This document shows positions 52,301 through 54,944 of a stretch of 64,000 nt of DNA, one piece after another; the stretch's first letter is position 1; each line of letters opens with the position of its first letter. Source of the stretch: Symsagittifera roscoffensis (taxonomy: Eukaryota > Xenacoelomorpha > Acoela > Convolutidae); the NCBI RefSeq assembly GCF_963678635.1, contig NC_087069.1, forward strand, positions 7,326,633 through 7,390,632, read 5' to 3'. The notes below the pieces were generated by a model that saw only the letters and a list, made by a program, of their open reading frames with translations, did not search any database and was not told where the DNA came from. Made by a program: the position numbers and the translations under genes.

Positions 52301-54086
52301 GAGTTAGATCTGGCAGCATGTTGAGTGGTTTGAGCTTGATTTATCCGGGTGGTGGTTTCAGCAGCTACAACGGCACTATAAGTTTTTTCCACTTTATCGC
52401 ATGTCGTTTTCATTGCATTTCCAATTTTTTGATCTACTAAATCGGTAAGTCTTCTTTCCATGCTTTTAAGGCTTTCAGTTACATCAATGTTTGAGAGCTT
52501 CTCGTCTATGTTGGCCAGGGTTTTGCATCTTATAAAGTTGTCTCGTTCATTATTTTGCACACAAGTATTACAAAGCAACATGACATTCGGCCCTAGTTCT
52601 TTTATTCCATTTATGGCCACTAGAGACAACCCAACACAAGTTGGTTCCAAATGCATTTGAGCGTTGCATGCGACACAAGTGTATGTTTTCTCGTTGCTGG
52701 CAAAGCCTCTTTTACATGTTTTGCAGTTTTTGCCCATTTTTGCTTATACTAAGGATAGAAAAACAGTTAAGCCTGGTGGTTCCCGAAAAGGGGAGGCCTG
52801 TGGCTCACTCAGGGGAAAAGAAGAAATAGACAAACCTGGTGGTTCCCGAAAAGGGGAGGCCTGCGGTTCACTATTTCTACTTACGTTAATAGGGGCACTG
52901 ACAGTTCTTGAAACGACACTCGTAATATACCAGATGTCCTTCTGTATTGCAGATGTTCGAATGTTTATCGTATAAGATTTTATTCTTGAGAATACTTTTA
53001 ATGCCCTTCAGACCTTCTTCACTGAGGTGCACTTCGTCAGTTTTCAAATGATATGAGCTGTGGATTTTTTCACTCACTCCTCTAAACTTCCAAGTTCCTT
53101 TTATCTTTCTTAGGAATTCGTTTATTTTTGCAGATCGAGCTCGGTTCTCACTACGATGAGGGATTCCGATGACGAAAACTTTTTTGGCTCGTTCACACAG
53201 CTCCTCGGCTAGCTTCGACAGTTCTTCAGCAATGTCGCCTGCAGGTATACTGGAGGGGTCTTTTCCGTTGAAGGCGTCGTTTCCGCCGATGAGCAGAGCG
53301 ATGATGTTGAATTTGTCTTTCTCGGGTAAGAAGTTTTGGACCGCACCAATTCGGGCCCCAGGTAGGGACAAGATATTGAAATTTGGAAAATCAAGATGGC
53401 GTGCTTGAGAATCCGCAATCAGGAGATTTTTTGAAGATGATGTCTTGAGCAAGTGATATCTTCTGTCGGACAATTTCATCGCGGGGCAACCATTGATGCC
53501 GTGATAGCGTGACCACAGATAGCGTGACGAGCAGACGGTGTACCCTATCCGAAATTACTCTATGAGTTAAACATACCAGTCCTAACTCAAGATTCCAATC
53601 AGCTGGAGCTCAAATTTTTCGCGTTTTAAGGCTCCGACTGGGTAGTGGTTATTTTATTTGAAAACGAAACTTAAAAAAAGCTTACTTCTACAATTTCTCC
53701 ATCTTTGTTGAGAAAGTAAGCGTCAGGGTTTGCTCCGCCAATCCATTTGACCTCAACGTTATGTCTAAAAAGAAAGTTATTCGACAATAAGAAACGAGAG
53801 CTACACAAAATACAATAAAATACTAACATTAGGGGAGCTTTTTGATTGAGGAACCGCTTCACATCAGGGAGCCGGTTCAATTTGCACCCACTGCAACTCT
53901 GAAAACCAAAATAAAGAAATAAAAATAGATTTAAACTAAAATATGATCCATTAATGAGGTGTAGAACAAAATACAGATAGAAGTGTTTACCTCTATGCGA
54001 GCTGAAAACACAGCGTTCGGGTCATCTTGAACAGCGAAATTGCTCACTGCTGCCAAAAGGACGAGCACACTACTCATCCACGCCAT
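28108..54086 (-). CDS. SELENOM: SELENOM/SEP15-family thioredoxin-like ER protein, cysteine form, 4 exons (156 aa)
   Basis: Joined on the - strand from 54086-53991, 53898-53828, 53764-53686 and 28332-28108. All introns are GT-AG and phases fit (0, 2, 0). The product has an N-terminal signal peptide (about residues 1-20), then a CSGC redox motif at residues 34-37. Family members carry Sec at the last position (CxxU); this gene has Cys. The following LNRLPDVKRF helix and an I/H-N-V-E-V-K strand with G-A-N-P-D match the family fold. The C-terminus ends KVEL, a KDEL-like ER retrieval signal. At 156 residues it is close to the usual length of SELENOM. Known family role: ER-lumen thiol-disulfide exchange and protein or Ca2+ homeostasis. 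Intron 3 is 25.4 kb because the LTR element and nested LINE sit in it, in antisense; without them it would be about 1.5 kb. Confidence 0.85.
28610..29165 (-). repeat. SINE-like repeat family, member 4, with tRNA-like head
   Basis: Lies in intron 3 of the SELENOM-like gene. On the - strand the head reads GAGTTCGAGTCC at 29081-29070, a good pol III B box. An A-box-like TTGGTCTGGAGG lies about 30 bases before it. The body shares the CAACACTAACAACAATGAAAA and CCGATAAAAC blocks with members 1 and 2. Confidence 0.5.
29730..29733. repeat. Target site duplication, left (AGAT)
   Basis: AGAT directly before the 5' LTR; repeated at 53590-53593 directly after the 3' LTR. A 4-bp duplication fits Ty3/mdg4 or retroviral integration. 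Confidence 0.85.
29734..30143 (+). repeat. 5' LTR of copy 2 (410 bp)
   Basis: Starts TGGAACCTGATC and ends GTCCTAACTCA. AATAAA lies at 29938-29943. It matches the interrupted 3' LTR (48598-48933 plus 53516-53589) with no difference seen by eye. Confidence 0.93.
30146..30168 (+). promoter_or_regulatory. Primer binding site candidate
   Basis: TGGTGCGACC begins two bases after the LTR and is complementary to a tRNA 3' end (...GGTCGCACCA). The complement continues through a T-loop-like GTTCGAGA, but is one base shorter than a full tRNA arm would need. The tRNA identity is not certain. Confidence 0.65.
30169..31392 (+). other. 5' leader of copy 2 with twin hairpins
   Basis: About 1.2 kb non-coding. 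Two identical 25-base hairpins lie at 30792-30816 and 30852-30876: outer GATC arms, then CAAGG/CCTTG pairing around a CTTAT loop. This is the usual place of packaging and dimerisation signals. A possible splice donor (AAG/GTTAAG) lies at 31304/31305. Confidence 0.5.
30792..30876 (+). promoter_or_regulatory. Twin 25-nt hairpins in the leader (candidate packaging signal)
   Basis: The hairpin sequence (GATCATCAAGG, CTTAT loop, CCTTGGATC) is repeated exactly at 30792-30816 and 30852-30876. The role is inferred from the position between PBS and the first ORFs. Confidence 0.4.
31393..31860 (+). CDS. ORF0: small basic protein upstream of gag (155 aa)
   Basis: Not recognised. The ATG at 31393 is the first good start after the leader. 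The product has a strongly basic block at about residues 36-66 (many Lys/Arg, NLS-like), a Ser/Glu/Asp-rich middle, and a second basic block QRGKRRIKKQYKHK at about 114-127. It overlaps the gag start by 26 nt in another frame. A small Arg/Lys-rich protein before gag could act as an RNA-binding regulator, in the way Tat or Rev-like factors do. That is inference; no sequence similarity is claimed. The equivalent region of copy 1 lies outside the window. Confidence 0.6.
   Translation: MSFKNLGNKQTIVLHNCEIDNKKYDLVITPHTQTVGYIRTKRQTLKRKIITKQRQITRKRFSKNRNAFSESETNSLDELYKLKESIDKNCPIHDQLYFSDSETTSNSSQRGKRRIKKQYKHKPVHLYNWNQPIRHINNYILTVIERKNEFNAHPR
31835..40370 (+). pseudogene. gag-pol polyprotein, copy 2, broken by an internal duplication
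   Basis: A single gag-pol frame runs from ATG 31835 to a premature stop at 38668. Approximate residues: matrix-like N-terminus 1-220, Gln-rich linker 500-560 with repeated IQQQNP, capsid 600-780, CCHC knuckle 840-854, Asn/Arg/Ser/Tyr-rich stretch 873-1060, protease DSGA 1223-1226, RT 1560-1760 with YLDD near 1732, RNase H from 1877, integrase HHCC finger from 2240. A 322-bp direct duplication (38327-38648 and 38649-38970) shifts the frame inside the integrase finger. The rest, with DDE core, GPY/F module and basic tail, is open from 38640 to 40370. Lesions differ from copy 1, so the ancestral frame was continuous. Confidence 0.92.
38327..38970 (+). repeat. 322-bp imperfect tandem duplication in pol of copy 2
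   Basis: Unit 1 (38327-38648) appears identical to copy 1 (about 4211-4532), whereas unit 2 (38649-38970) differs from it at many sites. Surrounding sequence is copy-2-like. This pattern fits template switching between two different RNA genomes during reverse transcription. Confidence 0.85.
40371..40969 (+). other. Non-coding spacer after pol (copy 2)
   Basis: Conserved counterpart of 5927-6527; no ORF. Confidence 0.5.
40970..41200 (+). CDS. Small hydrophobic ORF TM1 (76 aa), copy 2
   Basis: Same length and membrane-like composition as 6528-6758, with about half a dozen residue changes. Its TGA overlaps the TM2 ATG as ATGA at 41197-41200. Function unknown. Confidence 0.5.
   Translation: MLFSQTVAKILINLKHFFTILETFIIFLFDILESFLIILIIFCNIFLIFYTILELFLQLSKTLEYIHRYDLNNLSK
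41197..41384 (+). pseudogene. TM2, copy 2, frameshifted
   Basis: One base is lost in the T run at about 41228-41240 relative to copy 1, giving a stop at 41242-41244 after about 15 codons. The rest matches TM2 of copy 1. Confidence 0.6.
41390..42522 (+). pseudogene. AUG-less Pro/Thr/Ser-rich ORF, copy 2, one frameshift
   Basis: Open without ATG from 41390 to about 42273, where one base is missing compared with copy 1 (GATATGGTG versus GATATCCGTG). The remaining frame is open to TAA 42520-42522, overlapping env by 13 nt. In-frame 3-base indels elsewhere suggest earlier selection on the frame. Confidence 0.5.
42510..45128 (+). CDS. Envelope-type glycoprotein (872 aa), copy 2
   Basis: Intact and the same length as in copy 1, with signal peptide, Cys-rich ectodomain, LSGNRS block, membrane segment at about 708-729 and polar tail. 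Most differences from copy 1 fall in a short stretch at about residues 310-415 and in the tail. The stop overlaps the next ATG as ATGA. The likely role is a surface fusion glycoprotein; the chuvirus-like assignment is tentative. Confidence 0.75.
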   Translation: MYILKLLIFFQLLFLITSNQNINPSPRTGPQDLLVTHYDCEENEQKTLHKYAINQVSQCETEPQAIETTNVIATLYSKARATTVTGYKFTATFSEKKVHCSQVSNGNKNRLDHESFYQSNIERLLHLNPDDCKNELLRLNITQNKNSERKLVNFQVFSDSVHQSQLERHQGHIKLNDKYPYNGAHGRLTYDLHDKHWIPHIGINNPSNCKADTKNKGYQEIMFFDWKIQLEKIQLTRDLSDNTMIYQGIRLPCKNDQGYCDPTTRTQATIVWFPEDTCTTFQVARVHARMIKFHDKYFIQSIPYEQVHPSRKISTDFRNIHKIENKLTRFQIYQETELACKYRNPLHKTQYSEILVEYENGFDMTTGKIKIDPYATSKRKNEGTSYIPVKFQKSIGQPGGHLKPQDAHSTRLQELSLMNTTYFGNIHYDIHLDMKLDYTISRIFQEMSLSELETLHQLCELERTQILQSLALAVLKIPYAGYLLSGNRSNFLDYEGNILWFYTCTKKVSPLYVFEDKRCYKRIPIFYKNKVHFVDTLSRRTYFWDTAVPCGSENSHNVVQLNPDENKYYLLTPYPTLMQPLKKFSPESIRAIARNPNIDLQSIGIYSKSDIQHHIRTQQFQELLTQMDTIQRQSIDQNLRKLAETAGFADIYTQDYSGYFKDIKDYIYLNGEKYRPQDISPINIFSFVTLKNEILDFLGWPYYILEKLTILYAMFNFIGFLFSLLKGIYNTCAIHTQVNRQASVARILFAGFFGIFSTSINKILLDAQIKEYNTKIATQQNTYDEEHNNVDTTPTAPQLPPLPHNHPLSLVPRNFRNLAITHNPNFRLPTSQSPIQHIMTHQSQDDNTYEQIIEQPHTTAFQSQNNNFFSPR
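45125..46930 (+). CDS. Accessory ORF of unknown function after env (601 aa), copy 2
   Basis: Intact counterpart of 10688-12493, with a disordered Ser/Pro/Thr N-terminal third and a Phe/Tyr/His-rich globular C-terminal part. It has no indels relative to copy 1. Unrecognised. It starts by ATGA overlap with env and is followed after three bases by a splice donor. Confidence 0.7.
   Translation: MSRQLGSLHRSNSHPTNLTSPIPIIPLFAFPPPDFPSSNVTSGMNSDTNSHISVLYSISQLNNPNIETPDEFADSEPSPSNNFHNPSNFSQPPFQPILPNNPDPITSTPSYASQVTPTYSSYHSDQSSHSPDTPRISPELDNFITFQQQPYHLNTPTINQISSTIHSSNPPTPTPSSNYTESLTPSSTSTISSLNTNRAYRTFKRKFPNHPFPAKPGTAREYINHPQHTNTKEFLAITLPSFPQYTLNTPHDANETRNFVDEYVLMPTLSWTSYYHFTNPLCLPLSSTSIDIERNKDMLYRLTTPLTARQFTYVGYKKSLKIHTAPRANEYTLEYYDHNIIRANQDQFLDDDRFANPQITEKFFIKTPYVFTLNIFDRKYDHIISEALTDTQAYESFKERFQIFSLTFHFLAPHERDLHCSHDIMLRTKQTHTYSYYRYIQNHFDLHTPSRQLHHRFQFINSKYTSPYFLNFTYCIKDTNLHGILRNYDPITQMYIFCPIIKTFNADENRPFLIPHEFVQPIEIPILEFIHNTKFNHKLYNLIQNTPYEFAVGTEELTTIKALQLLWPLLQTKNIIRILAKLLTTSELIHDIFPHGFFPDD
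46934..47011 (+). other. Predicted 78-nt intron after the last ORF, copy 2
   Basis: Donor CAG/GTAAGTAT, TACTAAC at 46957-46963, and acceptor TTTTCTTTAG ending at 47011. Same architecture as copy 1. Confidence 0.6.
47012..48597 (+). other. 3' non-coding region of copy 2
   Basis: Conserved with copy 1, including the twin GGCCTAACCCACC and GGACGTCC motifs near 47837-47895. It carries an extra 58-bp tandem duplication at 47095-47210 (unit start ATTCTATTAATCTC) that copy 1 lacks. It ends in GGATGGG before the LTR. Confidence 0.55.
48598..48933 (+). repeat. 3' LTR of copy 2, left part (interrupted)
   Basis: The first 336 bp of the LTR up to CCGGCCGAAAAT, where the LINE tail begins. Identical by eye to the 5' LTR. 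Confidence 0.92.
48934..48956 (-). repeat. (CAA)n 3' tail of LINE A
   Basis: Seven to eight TTG units on the + strand next to the LTR breakpoint. Short-repeat tails instead of poly(A) are common in CR1/L2/I-type LINEs. Confidence 0.85.
49003..51840 (-). CDS. LINE A ORF2: APE endonuclease-reverse transcriptase (945 codons after the ORF1 stop)
   Basis: Target-primed reverse transcription enzyme. Numbered from the codon after the ORF1 stop: endonuclease LNTRSL with Asn10, LSETWL with Glu39, GDLN at about 147-150, SDH at about 218-220. RT blocks include NYRPVSLL, TDFAKAFDKVPH and GVPQGSLLGPLL, with the catalytic FADD at about 661. The frame is the same as ORF1, with one TGA between. There is no in-frame ATG until residue 110, after two catalytic residues, so ORF2 is probably made as a readthrough fusion to ORF1. 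The tract's GTG at 51546 is not a credible start. A C-terminal Cys/His-rich end (W-x-LFCDCITCRN) resembles the zinc knuckle of related elements. Confidence 0.9.
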   Translation of the reverse strand, partial: LGFLNILQLNTRSLINIERRTKLANAIAVGNFNVICLSETWLNENIQSSELFLSEYNIYRSDRAIVSGKNCHGGSLIAVKNSLITEDLSTKHDIPDSCVLCSIKLHQTEMIIGSFYNPPKNSNYRYKVHEFEQLIKAIPKNKPFLLCGDLNFPETNWNTLTSTDEEENQILQIFENGLFRQAIDFPTCVKNILDVAFYRNCYTSAEQDFNVSKIYDCSDHNAIMLSIECTVSEPKPYLENFRSFGNADFEGINNFINENPFEPVCHTNINKMHEEYTQYLDEIIKSFVPLRTRHRQSLPPWITSSTSNLIKKLQTKRQSCILKPTNYRRQQVKLFENLVTESSEVDRKNYQEELFRTRNTNVIFKHLKNLNKHTSLPKLLIKDEVESTNPNEQVNMLNDFFHSVFNPKESFSIRDIQFGNPLLTNFDISKKTVSEILSTLDVTKSRGPNGLPPSFFQKTNRNICKPMNKILRNVKRLRKIPDSWKTAAVTPVHKKGDRKLVNNYRPVSLLNIDSKVLEKCIYKDLYPYFAWYLTKHQHGFTKGRSVLTNMLSFLKEIYEALDNDSNAEIVAVYTDFAKAFDKVPHFDLLKKVALIGIGGCMLEVLYDYLKNRKQFVRVDNISSKVLEVTSGVPQGSLLGPLLFCIFINDLPEVLKFSEPYIFADDLKLLSIKKTSIEIQEDLDKIQQWVTENKMELALDKCAKVSFRGGDANSMLFGVVLGTSMVVKDLGIFVSGDLSWKVHIETRLKKANQVLYLLRRNLSAKINTFVKLGLYKSLILPVLLYGLSCTHISRGDQLQLERFQKKAIRWITGNKTGVYINELRLLNILPLPMFIQLNNILLLASLDSNERNEIVLNRRTTRARNIEIFEMRKVRTEKARNEFVFRTSRIVNRLEPYIHFDKRIGLKTRILNTMWKFVNERFSEMTTCTWQLFCDCITCRNKWTLF
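51835..51843 (-). promoter_or_regulatory. Candidate programmed readthrough site UGA CUA G between ORF1 and ORF2
   Basis: On the - strand the junction reads CAT TGA CTA GGA in the ORF1 frame. UGA followed by CUA(G) is an established high-readthrough context in animals and viruses. The same junction (TGA CTA A) exists in the diverged LINE B at 56034-56040. Confidence 0.7.
51841..52737 (-). CDS. LINE A ORF1: PHD-finger protein (298 aa)
   Basis: ORF1-type nucleic-acid-binding and assembly protein. It has an N-terminal C4HC3 PHD-like zinc finger (C5, C8, C21, C24, H29, C34, C56, C59), a central region with possible coiled coil (about 70-120), and a C-terminal basic/charged domain with RTLLVTVPSEHEA and many Lys/Arg/Glu. 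The latter looks like the RRM-like or C-terminal domain of CR1-group ORF1p. The ATG at 52737 lies 148 nt after the esterase stop and just after a pair of repeated motifs. It ends in TGA followed by CTAG, in frame with ORF2. Confidence 0.85.
   Translation of the reverse strand: MGKNCKTCKRGFASNEKTYTCVACNAQMHLEPTCVGLSLVAINGIKELGPNVMLLCNTCVQNNERDNFIRCKTLANIDEKLSNIDVTESLKSMERRLTDLVDQKIGNAMKTTCDKVEKTYSAVVAAETTTRINQAQTTQHAARSNSDHNINQSFRIQGVKEDPEKTKGENLVPTNDEVNEILDIIGVKPKIIELKRLGKFDRNRMKPRTLLVTVPSEHEARLVLAKSREKREQLVEKEVYLLPALTKESAIKENEILKKRRQLLDEGVPREKLKIRNLELFNDGVKVTIDTEVQEPQH
52772..52872 (-). repeat. Twin motif between esterase ORF and ORF1 of LINE A
   Basis: Two 38-bp near-identical copies at 52772-52809 and 52835-52872 (63-bp period). 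On the - strand each contains CTCCCCTTTTCGGGAACCA. The downstream copy ends about 34 nt before the ORF1 ATG. A matching pair lies before ORF1 in LINE B. Confidence 0.8.
52886..53479 (-). CDS. LINE A first ORF: SGNH/GDSL-type esterase (197 aa)
   Basis: Small hydrolase with the four SGNH blocks: ADSQ with Ser24, SLPGA with Gly41, IGGND with Asn67, and DEVH with Asp148/His151. All catalytic residues are present. The C-terminus is Cys-rich (CRFKNCQCPY). CR1-group LINEs carry such an esterase domain inside ORF1; here it is a stand-alone ORF in another frame from ORF1. The known family role is uncertain, possibly membrane or lipid interaction of the RNP. A short upstream ATG ends in ATGA at this start codon. 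The 5' end of the element is only about 36 nt upstream. Confidence 0.85.
   Translation of the reverse strand: MKLSDRRYHLLKTSSSKNLLIADSQARHLDFPNFNILSLPGARIGAVQNFLPEKDKFNIIALLIGGNDAFNGKDPSSIPAGDIAEELSKLAEELCERAKKVFVIGIPHRSENRARSAKINEFLRKIKGTWKFRGVSEKIHSSYHLKTDEVHLSEEGLKGIKSILKNKILYDKHSNICNTEGHLVYYECRFKNCQCPY
53503..53529. repeat. Junction repeat at the LINE A 5' end
   Basis: GATAGCGTGAC occurs at 53503 and again at 53518, 15 bases apart. The second is the LTR continuation. This suggests end-joining or template jumping at the 5' junction rather than a normal target duplication. Confidence 0.6.
53516..53589 (+). repeat. 3' LTR of copy 2, right part
   Basis: Resumes at AGATAGCGTGACGAG and runs to CTAACTCA; identical to the end of the 5' LTR. 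Confidence 0.92.
53590..53593. repeat. Target site duplication, right (AGAT)
   Basis: Matches 29730-29733. Confidence 0.85.
53686..53764 (-). CDS. SELENOM: SELENOM-like exon 3
   Basis: Acceptor CTTTTTAG, then the HNVEVKW to GEIVE segment. Donor GTAAGC at 53685. The intron that follows on the - strand contains the whole LTR element. Confidence 0.85.
53828..53898 (-). CDS. SELENOM: SELENOM-like exon 2
   Basis: Begins after a TTTTCAG acceptor with the codons for SCSGC. It ends with a split Ile codon before donor GTTAGT at 53827. Confidence 0.85.
53991..54086 (-). CDS. SELENOM: SELENOM-like exon 1
   Basis: ATG at 54086-54084. It encodes the signal peptide and ARIE just before the redox motif. 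Donor GTAAAC follows at 53990. Confidence 0.8.
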
Positions 54087-54721
54087 TCCGATTCTTGAAA
54101 AGTAAAAAGTTTGACGAACCTAATATTTCTGACAAAATAATTCGCATTTAACAAGCATGATTTTTTCTCATCAAAAACTTGGCATCAAAAGTCATCACTA
54201 CAGCAATCAGAGACGTAATAAAAACATAAAAACTAGCTGGAAACGACACATAGCTGAAAGCTAGCTGATAACTATGGCTATGGAAAAGGACGACTCTTTG
54301 CGGCGGAAAACTCCACAAGATCCAGGACAAGGATGGCCCCAAGATCCTTCAAACCTTACAGCAGAGTCATGAATCGGGGCGTCTTTATAAAAAAAAAGCA
54401 GCTTAAAACAACGTTACTGTTCATCATTTTGTTGGCTAGAATCTGTCTTTGATACATTCCAATGCTTGAGGAATTGAACAAAACGCAGGTCCGGCGACAT
54501 GCGATGTCTGCATCAAGGGTTGCAACAAGAAATTCCTTGTCTGATACCATTTAAAGGACAAGTCACAACAAATCTTGAGAATGAATCGATGACATTTTTC
54601 GATGAGTTTCTTAAATGGTCGCGTCCCCGTTTTGGTAGCAGTATTTAGACAACCGCGTATTCAGACTCCGTTGTGATAAACTTATTAAATAGTTTCCGAT
54701 ATTTGTAACAGTCGACAACTT
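54087..54721 (-). promoter_or_regulatory. Upstream region of the SELENOM-like gene
   Basis: About 630 bp with no convincing exon. It should hold the 5' UTR and promoter. No TATA box or other clear element is recognisable. Confidence 0.35.
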
Positions 54722-54830
54722 AAGTCACATATGAGGTTAAAGAAAAATAGGCCCTATACCATTGGCTCAAGAATCAGGGACACCATCTCTTGTGTTTTTC
54801 TACCTCAAGCGGTCGGAGCCAATTCGGTTG
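54722..54830. repeat. Repeat R, copy 1
   Basis: About 110 bp closely matching 56593-56702, with shared blocks AGAAAAATAGGCCCTATA, TGGCTCAAG, ATCTCTTGTGTTTT and GGTCGGAGCCA. Origin unknown. TGGCTCAAGnGT and GTTCGGTT recall pol III boxes, so a SINE is possible. Confidence 0.6.
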
Positions 54831-54944
54831 ATATTAGAATTCAGACCATATTAGTAAAAAAACTTCTATCGAGCAATAAAAGCTTTCATTTTATCAAACG
54901 TTCTATTCCATATCACATTCCACTTTCTGTTTAATTCCACAACA

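Larger units (their letters stand above)
48934..53515 (-). mobile_element. LINE A: CR1/L2-like non-LTR retrotransposon nested in the 3' LTR
   Basis: A 4.6-kb insertion with three ORFs in order: SGNH esterase, PHD-finger ORF1, endonuclease-reverse transcriptase ORF2. The 3' end is a (CAA)n tract (48934-48956 on + as TTG repeats). All ORFs are open, so it is young or active. An esterase domain and PHD finger in the first part are known for CR1-group elements. Here the esterase is a separate ORF. No clean target duplication exists: the LTR resumes at about 53516 after losing one or two bases, and GATAGCGTGAC is repeated at the 5' junction. Confidence 0.92.
29734..53589 (+). mobile_element. Complete large LTR element with env and accessory ORFs, copy 2
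   Basis: Bounded by 410-bp TG...CA LTRs and a 4-bp TSD (AGAT). It is about 19.3 kb once the nested LINE (48934-53515) is removed, far larger than usual Ty3/mdg4 elements. The two LTRs look identical where I compared them, so insertion is recent. Contents: PBS, 1.2-kb leader, ORF0, gag-pol, TM1, TM2, AUG-less ORF, env, 601-aa ORF, small intron, 1.6 kb non-coding. This copy carries a frame-breaking 322-bp duplication in pol, a frameshift in TM2 and one in the AUG-less ORF, so it is not autonomous as it stands. It lies antisense in an intron of a SELENOM-like gene. Confidence 0.93.

Noticed and set aside
54148-54550. Short hydrophobic or Cys-containing ORFs upstream of the SELENOM-like gene
   Set aside because: No splice sites linking them to the gene and no family resemblance; probably chance.
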